From Helopsaltes ochotensis (taxonomy: Eukaryota > Chordata > Aves > Passeriformes > Locustellidae): 64,000 nucleotides of DNA. The stretch spans positions 295,529-359,528 of the forward strand of contig VXBM01000130.1 in the NCBI GenBank assembly GCA_013400155.1, written 5' to 3'. This document shows positions 25,101 through 36,820 of the stretch, piece after piece (position 1 is the first letter of the stretch; each line of letters begins with the position of its first letter). A program made the position numbers and the translations under genes. The notes under the pieces were generated by a model. It made no database searches. It had not been told where the DNA came from and was given only the letters and a program-made list of their open reading frames with translations.

Positions 25101-28100
25101 ATGGATTGAGGAAGCTTAAGTGTGGTTGAATGAGCAACCAGATTTTCCAGAATTTCAATCCTCTCCTCAATCAACCAGAGATTTTAATTCTGCGCCAGCT
25201 ACAAATCTAATGAAATGGCATGGTGTTATATACACAGATATTGCATTTGTAAAATATTTTTTAACAAAAATCAGTCCTCAGAATACTGTTATAATACAGA
25301 ATACAGGATGTGAATTCATAGCACAACACTAAGAGAAATACAGAACACTTGAAGTGGCTCTAAATTTCCAAGTGGTTCCTGCAGTTAAGGACTGAATTTG
25401 GCTTATAGATTTAATTACTGCTTTAGAATTTGCTGCTGAGAACAGCTAAATAAAAAAAGTCATTAATGGTATAAAAGCTCCAAATGCATTGGTTTGTACC
25501 ACCAGAAATAAAGTACTCATGACAGGGTGTTCTGCCTAAGGAAAAAGAACAGTGGCAACAAAAAATTATTTTGAGCTGCAAGAGTAAAGCAAATTTCAGT
25601 AATTTCCGAATAGTTCTCTTATTGTTCAGCACCTTGTTAATGGCAAAAGGATTTTAAATAGGATAGCAAAATAAACTCTTCTAATTGGTGAGTGTATTTT
25701 AGCACTTACTAAAACTATAACACAAAGTGTAGCCTGCTTTGCACTATATAACCTGGTTTCCTTCTTAACAGTGCCAAGTCTCTATGAAGACAGAAAGGTG
25801 AATCTGATGTGATTTGCCTTTGGAAAAACATTTCAAGGGGTACAAATTCCACAGCCATCCTTGTGTCACATAGTAATTTTCTCTACATGATATTAAGAGA
25901 TAATGAAACTAGTCTTCTTTTACAGGGACATAAAAATAGTGCAAAGATAACAAGGGCCAGATGTGTTGCAACTGATATGCTACAAAATGAATCTTGAACG
26001 GTACTGTTGTTGTTACAAGCCACTGGGATGCATTTTCACTTTTGATTTGTAGCTTCTTTTTTAGAGTGCCACTTCTCTTAGATTAGTCCTTAAAAGAAGG
26101 AGAAGACTTTGGGTGTGTCTATTTTTCTCTGTACACTATTTTCTAAACTTCAATATATCTTACAGAGTAAGCTGACATTCCAGGAGCTAAATCAAAAAGT
26201 ACTTGTGTACTTCATAAAATTAACCAAAAAATCTCTTTATTTGCTCTCTGGTAAAAACATCAGCCCAAAGAATCATGTGGCTTAATTAAGGAGAGAATGT
26301 TACAACAATATTTCATGCACACATTTCTGTCTTGAAAATAGAAATGTGAATCTAGATTAGACATCCAATATTAAGACTAAACTTTTTTAACTTTAAAACT
26401 GGGTTAAAAAAATCAAATGCCAAAATGTTTTGTTGAAATAAACCCAGAAAAAATCAGAATACACTGGAGGTCTTTGCAGCCATACTGTCTTTTCATAAGA
26501 TTTATGGAAGCAGCAGTAGGAAAACAAATTTCAAGAGTCAAAAAACAAATAAAGCAATTTTTTTATGTATGTGGAAATTCTTGTGGGAATAAACATTCAC
26601 AACTGGTTAACAGACAAAAATAATGGAATGTCTATACAGTTTCATGCAAACATCTATTAAGAATGCAGACATTTAGAAACAGTTAAAAACCATAAAAATA
26701 TATTTTTCAAACTTGACACCATACTAAAGAATTTACTCATTCTCCCCAGCTTCCTTTTCTGTGGCTCCAGAGAAGCCAGTTCCAAAGAGGTCACTGGTTC
26801 AAACACAGGAAAAGATTTTAGGATACAGATTCTCTTGGAAAATCTTATTTTCCAGTACTCTAAAACTTTGATCAACATTGCTTAATCTTGTAATATTTAG
26901 TAGCAGTGAAAGAAATCCTTTAATTTTTATTCAACATTCTTTATCCATCTCCTAGATGATGTACCACACAAACATGTAGCTAAAAAATTGCATCCCTTAT
27001 ATTCAATAGGAAAAGTATTCTGCTTAAGCAATTCCCTATGTTCAGCCTAGCACACAAAAGCTGCTGAAGCCATATCACATGAGGCTTTTAACAGCCTTCT
27101 CTGTAAAGGCTGAGGGTACTCGTGGTCTGGAATTGATAATACCAGATCCCTGAGAAAGGACAGCTCCCAACAGCCAGAGCAGAAGTTCCAATCCCCTAAA
27201 ACTCAAATAGTCCTTGCAGTAGTTACATACCACCATCTTATGACACCAGGGTTTGGAGAAAAAGGCAGATAGCTAATTTTGAAGCATATGCAGCGCTTTC
27301 ACCTTCAGCATTTCGAGTGTATACCTGCTTCAGTGAATACTAGGTTCTAGTTCCTTTTCTAAAAGGAGGCATCTGACTTTTTAAGGTGTTATATGCTCAT
27401 CCCAGCCTGGGTATAATCAGTCATTGCTGTGGAAGGATGGGAAGGGCTGATGATAATAAGTCTTTATTTCTAAACAGAATCATTTCCCATTACCTGTAGA
27501 AAGGCTTAAGGCTGTCATGAATCAGAAGTTACTCCCCTTTTAACAGATTACAGTTCCTAGTAATGATCTTTAGAAAGGTTCAACTTTGTAGGTGAGGACA
27601 AGTTTAAACTTGACAAATATGTGTTATCCATAATAGGCCATGAGGTTCTTAAATTGACAATAACAGAATGGTAGTAGATAAAAATGTGCACAACTTAAAA
27701 AAAAAAAACAGCAATTTAATATGATTTTATATTTAAAAATCCTTACCTACCAAGAAGATTTTTTTCAAATAAGATGAGATTTAATCAGGTTCATAACAAT
27801 AAATTAGTGTTTCTGTAACCTCTGGCTCAAAATTATGAATTTACAACTGTAAGTAGTATTACAAGTTTTGTGCCTGGATGAAATGATTAACGTTATCTAA
27901 AAGCACTCAAACTCATCTTTAAGAAACGTGGCACTTATGGATATTTCATTTCTGAACAAGAAGTCATTTCTTGTGAGTGAAGGATGTGAACATAATGAGA
28001 AGAAAAAAATCAATAGTCAGCAGAATTATTTCAAATAACTGAGTAAGTAGCTTATATTTTTAAAAGTGTAATTCACATTGAAGGTTTTAACTGAATGGCA

Positions 28101-28334
28101 GAAGGTCAAGAGTTTTAGTGTGGTTACTTATAGTATGTTGCTGGAAAGTCACTGACACCTATTATACTGGAGCAAAGAAAAAGATATCTTTATCTGTAGT
28201 TCTTACAATAATCTGTGTTATTGCTTCTCAAAAGGATTAGCTATTAATATATATATATTTATAAAGAAATACCAGAAATCTGGTACCATTACAGAATGTT
28301 TTACAGTGTTTAAGAGAGTGTCAGCATTTGCTTT

Positions 28335-28360
28335 ATAAACCTTTGCATTCAAAGGTTTAT
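28335..28360. repeat. Perfect inverted repeat (11-bp arms, 4-nt loop)
   Basis: ATAAACCTTTG, loop catt, CAAAGGTTTAT. The stem is AT-rich and close to what chance could produce in this much sequence. Confidence 0.88.
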
Positions 28361-30712
28361 GTCTGAGCCATAAAAATCAGTCCATTGTATAACTTCACTT
28401 ATTAACTCTCACTGTAGGAGTCTTTTCCCCCACCCCACTCTTTCTGCCTTGCTTAATAGCCAGATTTTCTTTCTGTGCTGACAATACATATTTTTAGAAA
28501 TACTCTTTTCTGAGTGACTTTCTTGCAGTTACTTTCCCTTCACTATTACACAACAAGGCATTTTAGATATAATGTAACATTTTAATATAAATGTGGGATG
28601 ATCTCTCAGCTTTTAAAGACATGGATTGTTAATAACTGAATAAGTCTAACACATTTAATCCCCAAGTCCTGAGCTTCTGTTTTAGCTCATTTGATTCATT
28701 AATGAGTAAAACATTACTCAGTTGTTTCTCTTTGTTGTTGCTACAAGCCTCTGCAGCATCCTCTACATCAATCTGCAAAACTAGTCCTCTAGTAAAACAA
28801 GGATGTGTAAATCATAGAGTGAAAGTACATATCAGCTGGCTGAAATACAAGAAAGCTTGCAAAACAACTTTTTAATTTTTTGAAATATTTTCCTAATTAC
28901 AGAGATGAGTAAAGCAACAAAGGAACCCAATTTCACAGCTAAAATTTTCCTGCACTAATATCAATAGACATTTTTCTTTTAGCAAGTCAACAACCAAAAG
29001 AGGCTGGTTCTGTTCTGAGCCATCTGCTTTATTGTGTTTAAAATTACACATAATGATTATATGAATTTGAACATTTAACACTTCTGGCTAGTCTGAGAGA
29101 AAAATGCAATTTCATAGCCCAACTTTTCATTTATGCTTTGGCTTATGCACTGACAAGGGAGAGAACAGTTGCTCTGCAGCAGTTGTTTGGGTCCCCAACC
29201 ATAAAGTGAGTCAAGATTTTGGAGAGTTATATAGAAGACTTTCAGGATTGCTTCAGCCTACACTAAATTACCAATAACATCAAAGGAAAGTAGCCACAAA
29301 TGAGATATTTTTATCTTCTTTGCCAGGGAAACCACTCAGGACCAGTGCTCAATTCAATCAGATAAAATAAATTTATAACCATCATTAAGGACATGGTGTA
29401 TGCAGGAATGTGACTTTCAAATATTTATTTCTACAGAGAAGTCATTGCTTTGAAATCTAGCCAAGTCCAAAGGTTTGAAAGCACAATCGGGCCTTATATA
29501 TAAGTCTTCCTTGTCTTAATTTTCTGGATTTTAATTTTTCTTTGTTACCTTTTCATCTTCTGCACTCTAAATATCACCAAAATAACAAGTAAAAGTAGCT
29601 CAATAGAGGACATGGCCAAAAGAAATGGTTCTAGTGCATTGGCAGGAATAATGCAAGTAAAATAATTTCTAGCCATTTTATTCTTAATTTGCAATTAGAG
29701 CAACCCTAGAAGTGCAGCAAATCAAACAACTTTTTTTTTTCTTAAATTGAAGTGTCTCTGTGAACATCTTTGATTTAAACTTTTACTTTGCTTAGTGTAG
29801 TTACATCAATAATTAGTTAGTGCCCTAACATTTCTTTGGATCTCACCAATCCTACTCTCGCTTTTAATTCAATTACAAGTTTGATAAGGTGCTACGGCAA
29901 ATTATTAAATTTACTGTTAATAAATGAAGTGAATCACAGCACAAGGGGTTTCACTGTATGGATATACAAGTAGGTAGTAAGTTATTAAAGCACTGTTTTA
30001 ACAAATTTTGCTGGTGAGTCAAAAGAAGGCAGAAAGCATTTAGGGCCCTAATAAAAACATGCTGAGACACATAGGTTATGGCTAGATTCCTGCTGAGAGT
30101 TTGAGGAAAGGTTGGTTGCAAGAGTCAATGCAAACAGTGAACTGTTACTTGAGGAAGCATCTTTCCATGAATACATGCTACAAATCACTCCCATATTTTT
30201 CACATTTACATGATTACATTTAAATTTCCTGTTAAAGATTTCCTTGTCTTTGTATGACTGGGGTATTTTTAAGTGAGAATTTTTTCTGCTCCAAGGAGGT
30301 TAAAGAGTAACAGAGTAACAAGTTTTATTTGTTAGGATTTCGAGACACAATGCACTTTATTTAATGATTAGGAATCAGATAAAAATGTTGAAGTAGGGGC
30401 TTTTTCCTGCTGATATGAGGCAAAAGAGCTACATATATGAGCTTTTCTCATAAAATATATATTGATAGAATTTTTCAGATATTATATGCATTATAAAATA
30501 CTATTACATTACAGTACTGGAACTACAATGTTGTGTGACAAAAGGGAAGATAATGACTGGAGAAAATATATCCAGTGCCCATTTTAAGGTGCTTAAGAAC
30601 TGTTTTGGAAAAACATTATGATCTTTATCCTGCTATGCTGCAATATATGAATGTGCAAAGGAGTTATAAACCTTCTCTGGATAAGCAGCTAAGGGGATCC
30701 CTTAATGACAGA

Positions 30713-30786
30713 TTGATGGCAGAGATGTCATTACAACATCCGCTTTGTGGCAATGAAATTCTTGTGAAGACTTGATGGCAGAGATG
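30713..30786 (+). repeat. 15-bp direct repeat pair
   Basis: TTGATGGCAGAGATG occurs at 30713-30727 and again at 30772-30786, 59 bp apart start to start. Flanking bases differ. Could be an old small duplication or chance. It lies about 90 bp before the solo LTR but is not its target-site duplication. Confidence 0.85.
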
Positions 30787-30869
30787 CCACAGTGTCACTT
30801 CACTCTAGCTGACTTCCAGCCTGTGTAATGATACTTTGGATACACTTAGAGACTGACAATTCTATGGTG

Positions 30870-30874
30870 GTATC
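30870..30874 (+). repeat. Target-site duplication, left copy (GTATC)
   Basis: GTATC directly precedes the TGTTG start of the LTR and is repeated at 31222-31226 directly after its CACA end. Confidence 0.82.
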
Positions 30875-31221
30875 TGTTGTCCTGATTTTTGCAGCCTTTC
30901 TGATGTGTTTCTTAGCTTTTAGAATGGAGTCAGAATCCTCAATGTTTAGGTAGTGCTTTGCCTTTCTCACGCTGGTGTTATCTGTAAGATAAGGTTTGTT
31001 TGAGGAATGGATTGGTAAACATCACATACCTTTGGATGCAAATTGTACTGACTGACCGTCAGCTGGGCCAGTGGAGATGAGAGGTGTTCACCTTCTCATC
31101 CAATCCCTGGCATGGACCTGCGGTCTACTTAAGAAAGAAAGAATAAACAAAAGGCCCCTCTTTTGGGTCCTTCTCCTCATCGAGTGTCCTGTGTGGTTCT
31201 TGCTGTGCTGAACAGCCCACA
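30875..31221 (+). mobile_element. Complete solo LTR with 5-bp target-site duplication, 347 bp
   Basis: The element starts TGTTGTCCTG and ends CAGCCCACA, giving TGT...ACA inverted termini, and is flanked on both sides by GTATC. An AATAAA polyadenylation signal lies at 31142-31147 on the plus strand, about 75 bp before the 3' end. A TACTTAAG motif upstream of it could serve as a TATA-like element. Length, termini and poly(A) placement fit a retroviral LTR in plus orientation. A 5-bp duplication is what ERV-L-type integrases usually leave, though some others do so. No internal retroviral sequence adjoins it, so it probably arose by recombination between the two LTRs of a provirus. Confidence 0.8.
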
Positions 31222-31226
31222 GTATC
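31222..31226 (+). repeat. Target-site duplication, right copy (GTATC)
   Basis: Exact repeat of 30870-30874, abutting the LTR 3' end. Confidence 0.82.
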
Positions 31227-33135
31227 AAGATAAGGTTAACTGAAAGTTGGCATGAAACTTTTGCCCCTATTGCATAAAGTCAAAACGTGTTGAAGTTGTT
31301 TCTGAATCTATTTTGACTTTGCAACAGAAGCACAGTGGAACTGAGTCAAAATTAACTAAGCTCCTCTCATAAATCTTACTAAAATAGTATTACTTAAACT
31401 TTGTAAACTTTTTTAAAACATCTTTTTTAAAGTATCCACTACACATAGGGAAGATTTAGAATAGTGATGAAAACTTAATCTAAATGCAGGAACAAGGAAT
31501 AAGCTAAGATACACAGAATAATCTAGAGGTTGTTTTCTAATTTTATTTTTGTAATCTGCTAAAGTATCATAACATTCGACAGTTTCAGTGATGTTACTAT
31601 TTCATAACTCACCTAAAAGTAGAAGTAGTAAAGAGTAACTTGAAAAATGTTGCTTAGAAAAATGAAATATATTTCTCTCAGAGATATCCTCGGTGTTTTA
31701 ACAATTGATAATCTCCTACTGCATGTTTTCATGTTTGATATACAATTATTATGTACAAGCAGTGTGAATTCATTAGTTCTATGAAAATAATAGTTATTAT
31801 CCATGAGTTTCTTCTGTCCCTCAGGACTGAAATGAAAGTGAGATACTGCATCTCTAAAGGCTTCCCTTTAGCAATTTTCCAAAGTAAATACCATAACATA
31901 ATGTTTGTTAAATAGGCACTAACGTATACTGAATCGTGCCTTATGTAATTTGAAGAAAATCTTAGCAAAATTTCCAATGTTATTCTAGAAGACCTTTATG
32001 TAGAGATGAATTTGTTCAGAGTATTTTTTGTTTTATTTGCCTGTAGACTTGTTGACTTAGAAGACTTTATACTGTTCTTATGGGTATTTTTTTTTTAATC
32101 AAAGTAGCATGTTGCCCAGTGTTGTATCAACTTGGAATGTTTCCAAAGTTGGATGTTTTTTGAGAGGAATACAGAGAGATCTGAATAAGAAACATTTCTA
32201 CTTCCATACCACATATTTTGACATGAATCTTTCATGAAAATAATTCACTTTTTACATCCTTGAGCAAATAATAAATGTAAGCCATCACAAAAAATTACAA
32301 TCCCCCTTTCCAGTGAATAGCCTTGTGATGACTGAACATGTAGCCAAAAATACAACCTCTTTGAACAGTTGTCAATAAAATCACTGCAGGTATCAGTAAA
32401 TAAAGTTTCATGTAACATGACAGTTTATATTTTAAAAAGCAATATTCTCCAAATCCAGTTAAAATAAGTCACTCCTTTCTGAGGAAACTTGTATTACTCT
32501 CATGAATCAAATCTGACTTCAAACTTTCAAAACTTCTTTCACATATGATTTCATTTCCCTTAATTTTGTTCAGCTGTTGTATAGCACAGGAATTTATTTG
32601 ATGAGGTGATACGAATCTTGAAAGCCAGGACTAGTACCTCTCAGAGATAAAAGCCATTTAGCATCAGAGAAAAAGCCATTTAGCTGAGTTTTTGGAAACT
32701 GTCCAGATGACTTAAGGAAGGAGGAGAAACAGAATATTTCTGACTGCTCAGTTAAATTAGCAATTTTAATTAGGTGTACCAACCTTTTCTCTTATGAGGA
32801 GTGTCTTCTGGCCATGTAACTGAGCAGCATGAACGAGACAGGCAGGAACATTTTTCTAGCAGACTTAAGAGCCTTCTGCCAGCCCCCTGCCACATTCAAG
32901 CAAGCATCAGCCATATCTCCTAGCCTACATCCTCCTGTGAGAACAGAAAACGTGCAAGAGTTGGATGAGCATACCCCAGTTAGGTTTGCAGTCCTGATAA
33001 ACAGTGAATGTGGATTTCTAGGTCATTCTCAGGTGTCCAGAAATCTATACAAAACCTTTTCTTAATTTAATTCTTTTTTTCTGAAGATTTTACCTTACTC
33101 TTAGCGTAACAGCATCACAAATATTAATTGCTTAC
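31227..33135. other. AT-rich non-coding stretch, no gene seen
   Basis: Nothing is recognised. Minus-strand ORFs at 31613-31977 and 32594-32782 lack known motifs. Confidence 0.5.
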
Positions 33136-33355
33136 CTCTGTAGGTATTTACAAAATCAGTAGTCATCACAATATAACCACACTCAATGGTGCAGTGGAAG
33201 AGAGCAAGGAAAAAACTCAGCCCAAAAGCGAGTAAGACATCCAGATAAACTGGATGTCCACCACCGCCATTAAGATCAACAGTGAGTTTCCTTTTTTCCT
33301 TACACCACAGCTGTCCCATTCCTTTCAGTTCCATTATCATATGGAATGGTAAAAC
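33136..33355 (-). other. Candidate exon or chance ORF with a hydrophobic segment
   Basis: The minus strand is open from 33355 to 33136. It ends ACAGAG|GTAAGC, which is a good splice donor. The conceptual peptide has an ATG at 33340, a basic stretch (KEKRK), a GGGG run, and then a 17-20 residue hydrophobic segment beginning LDVLLAFGLSFFLAL that could be a membrane span, followed by HCTIECGYIV. The only acceptor-like AG upstream (CCCTAG at 33356-33361) has almost no polypyrimidine tract, so splicing in is poorly supported; a first exon with the ATG at 33340 is the alternative. I do not recognise the protein. It lies just downstream (genomically left) of an ancient CR1 and may be a chance ORF. 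Confidence 0.15.
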
Positions 33356-33424
33356 CTAGGGTTTACATATCTGTCTCTGGCAGCCTTCAGGCATCAAGGG
33401 ATGGCTAAGCAGCCTCTTCCACAC

Positions 33425-34068
33425 AAACATCTTCAGTACTGTGGGCACTTCTGAACCTCAAGAAAAACATCATGGAGCTAAGAAGGTATGGAGAAAGAGC
33501 AATAACCTTAACAGGGACAGATGAGAAAGACTGGTATTGTTTGACGCAAAGAGAAGGATGAGGGGGTGTGCTTGAAGGTCTGTAAAACCACAAGAGTGAG
33601 TAAACTCAGAGCTATTTATTGAATAAGCCCAAAGAGAACCAGATAACTCTTGATGAATTTATCATGTCAGTTAAAAGATTTTAAAAGAAAATATTTTTTT
33701 ACAGTAGCAAGTGAAATTCTGAAACTTGTTGCCTCAGGAGTCTGTCAGAGGTAGCAAATTAAAAAAAAAACTCAGACAAAATAACAGGTAATAAAGCCAT
33801 AAACAGATAATAAAGTGAATAAGAAAAAAAGGCACCTTTTAATATCTCCAATCTAATAATTGTGGATTTAAAATTTCTCCAATATCAAGAATTTACAAGT
33901 TCTTACTATTTCTATTCTGTTCTTACAATTTGTTAATACAGTTTTCAAGACTTGGTTGGACAAAGCCCTGATTAACCTGCCCTCACCTCACAGCTGATAG
34001 TGCTTTGAGCAGGAAATTGCATGAGGATGTCTCCTGAGGTACTTTCCAGTCTGAAATATCTTATGACC
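33425..34068 (+). mobile_element. Ancient, heavily diverged CR1 LINE 3' region
   Basis: The CR1 order is recognisable though eroded. 'ACAGGGACAGATGAGAAAGA' and 'AAGAGAAGGATGAGGGGGTG' are followed by 'GGTCTGTAAAACCACAAGAG' and 'TGAAATTCTGAAACTTGTTG'. Then come 'TTGCCTCAGGAGTCTGTC', 'CAAGACTTGGTTGGACAAAG', 'GCTTTGAGCAGGAAATTGCA' and an end 'TTTCCAGTCTGAAATATCTTATGACC'-like near 34068. An uncertain AT-rich interval lies at about 33830-33940. It belongs to a much older layer than the copy at 21441-22114. The minus ORF 33405-33593 is a shadow. Confidence 0.7.
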
Positions 34069-36715
34069 CTAACTTGTGAATTCAATAATTTAAAAATGCA
34101 GGAAAAATAAAATTGTTATTGTTCTGGTGCAAGTATTCTCCTCAGCAGAAAAGCTTCATCAGAGGGAAAAGCACAGCTGTATTGAAAGGTAGAAAATTAA
34201 AATTCTGCTACAAATTTTAGCACATATTAAAGTTAATGGGGCATTTTTTGAAACTGCTTAAAGCCCATTCATCGTCACTGTAATAGTTAAAATGGGTAGA
34301 GGATAAGTTTTAACTTGGTGGGATTTCAGGAGCCTAGCTGGAGGGCAAATCTTAGCTCACAGAAATGTTCCCTTTTTCATTGGGAAGGAAAGCAGTTGAG
34401 CTTTCTTGCTTAACAATAATCTCATTAATAAAACTCCACAGTGAGAAACTTGCTTGTGCACTGATCCAAGGGTAATGCAAATGGGGAAACCAGGCTGTCC
34501 ATGAAATGAAACACTTTCACATCTTGTAGAAACAGGATTCATAAAACTCTATCATTGTTTCCCAGAGAAGAGACATTTTTGCTTTCCTCTTACCTGCTTC
34601 TTTTTCTCCATGTTCATCATGACATTACACAGTAAAGTCAAAATAAATAAATCATCTCTGTTTCTGCTTCTTATTCTAGATTTTTCTTGTCTGGGGGCTT
34701 CCTGGGCTCACATTTACAGAATTTACAGAATCTGAAAATGATTCTTGAAAATCCCATAGCTGCTTCCCCTTCTTTCCAAGCCCATTTATGCATCCTCACA
34801 CATGGATTTGGCTGTAGCTATTCCCACATTCAGATTGGAAAATGGCATCCCACACCCACCTTACAGTAAAAGACAAGAAATGGCATGCAGATTTATCAGC
34901 ATAAATATGGTTTTACCGAATTTAGTAGTAACAGTATCTGTCAATGGCCATATTGCTGCAAAGGACTCGATAGTACAATTCAGTATGTGTCTTGTGAGGA
35001 ATGAAGGGGAAAAGATTTGATTTTCCCCTTCTCTGCTTAGGTCTTTACAAAAGGCAAAAATTCATCCTAATGCTGTGCAGCAGACCACAATTTACTCCCC
35101 AGCCGTAAGAAACTTCACATTATTCAGTTACTTTCTAAAAAGTTCAAATATGAATCAGGTTCAAAGTGATACTGGGTGACAGAGAGAAAACCAACAGATT
35201 CTATCTCATCCAGGATATAATATCCCAAATTATCTTCAGTTTTGAATACCAGCATCTTTCTTTGCCGTGTCAATTGTTTTCTCTAAGAGGCTCATGACTG
35301 AAACATTTATATTAACCATTTTATTTCCCCTGGGAGTGAGTCACAAGCTGGTGATGAAAACTGGTGTCTTTCCATTGATTTTAATGGAGCTATTCCAGCT
35401 GGCACCATCTAAAAATTTCATGCCTTATCTCAGATTCCACACTTCATATGACTTAATTCATTATGAAAGTAAAACCTTGTGGGAAGAAGCCCCTCTGCTC
35501 CACTGCCTCATTACTAACACTTACAGAAGACTAGATTTTAGAATTTGTGATAAGCTTAGTACTTCAAAAAAAAAAAAACTTTAAAATAAGAATACCAAAA
35601 CCAAAAAGAAATTTATTTTCCAAGGTCACTTATACCATAAAACTTTAGGGAGGAGTGAAGAAATAACTTGAAATAACCTGCCCAAAGTTTACACTTCATT
35701 TTTAGGTAATCTCCAAGTTTGTATGATATGTGTAAAATGGTAGAGAGATTTGGACATTTTTTGGGCATTTGGACAATTTCCCATGATGTTTTTTCTGATT
35801 ATGGCTGTTCATGTAGAATTCATTGTTATGGAAAGCTTTTATATCTGAGACAGATCTTAAATGCAAATCTAAGAGAGATTTAAATTTTACAGCACTGAAA
35901 TATCTAATATTTCTTGATTGTTGATTTTAATGAGGTATATACCTCTGCATTAGTTTCCTAAAATTCAACTCGAGAAGTATAGAGAGAAAGAGGAGTTTGA
36001 AAACCCACAAAACTCCCACAGCTGGAAGCCAGCTCCATATAATGTTTATAAAGCACGTGGTTTAGACATGGAAAAGGTATTCTGCAGCCTAGAAGGCAGG
36101 CTACAATGAGGGATAAATTTTGCTCTATATTCTAACTACTTGATGCAAAATCAATGAAGAGGTTTGGAGACTGCATTCCTGCCTAAGGCCACACCCTCTA
36201 AATACAGCAAACACCCATCTTTAAGAATGCAGTTTATGCTCACATTCACTTCAAATCCTGTCTTTCCGTAAAACTTCTCTTGACCCCATCCTCTTTTCGC
36301 TCTTCCCCTTCCACAAACACCTATGAAGTCAGAGTACAAAGCACTGTTCCTATAAGGCTATTCACACCAAGTTAATCAGAAGTACATCTGATACACAGAT
36401 GGTGTGAAACTCTTCAGTGTCCCACCCACAAGCTGTTAAATATCCCTCAATGCACAAATTATGCCTCAGCATCTGACCTGGGAATGGAGAGTCTTAATAT
36501 GAAAGATCAAAAGCCTTTAAAATGAAAATACACGAGAGGAGGAAGGCTGAAGTGATGAAGGATACTACCTCTGTTTAGAAATTCTGCAACAGAAGGGAAC
36601 TTGCTGATGAATATCTCCCCCCCTCCCCCCACCACGATGTTCCCTGAAACAAGATAATATATAACACTACCAAGTAAAAAATTCTGACAAAAGGTAAAAC
36701 TCCTTCTTTCCCTCA
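34069..36715. other. AT-rich non-coding stretch, no gene seen
   Basis: Nothing coding is recognised. The longest plus-strand ORF (35267-35584, 105 codons) ends in a poly-lysine run caused by a poly-A tract and has no known motif. A C-rich tract lies at 36617-36630. Confidence 0.5.
36617..36630 (-). repeat. Short C/G homopolymer tract
   Basis: Seven C's, a T and six C's on the plus strand give G7-A-G6 on the minus strand, long enough to contribute to a G-quadruplex on the minus strand. Confidence 0.85.
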
Positions 36716-36820
36716 AATCATAGAATGGGTTGTGTTGGAAGTGACCATGAATATCCTCTAGTAGTAAACCCCTCACCATGAGAGGACTACAGACTGTCAC
36801 TCCAACCTACTGCATGCCTC
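36716..36820 (-). mobile_element. CR1 LINE 3' tail, diverged
   Basis: Read on the plus strand it opens 'ATCATAGAATGGGTTGTGTT' then GGAAGTGACC, the reverse complement of a CR1 end (tail, then 'ggtcacTTCCAACaCAacC'). It is followed by 'CTCTAGTAGTAAACCCCTC' and 'CATGAGAGGACTACAGACTG', matching the next CR1 3' UTR blocks. The far end near 36820 is uncertain. This is the clearest minus-oriented CR1 in the window. Confidence 0.65.

Larger units (their letters stand above)
22115..30869. other. Long non-coding stretch, no gene seen
   Basis: No gene or clear transposon was found. The first ~450 bp (22120-22560) are noticeably GC-richer than the surroundings but carry no ORF or repeat I recognise. A hairpin sits at 28335-28360, and a 15-bp direct repeat lies at 30713-30727 and 30772-30786. 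The segment 24090-24190 (TATA-like run, AATAAA) faintly resembles an LTR end but has no definable borders. ORFs are 60-95 codons and look like chance. Confidence 0.5.
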
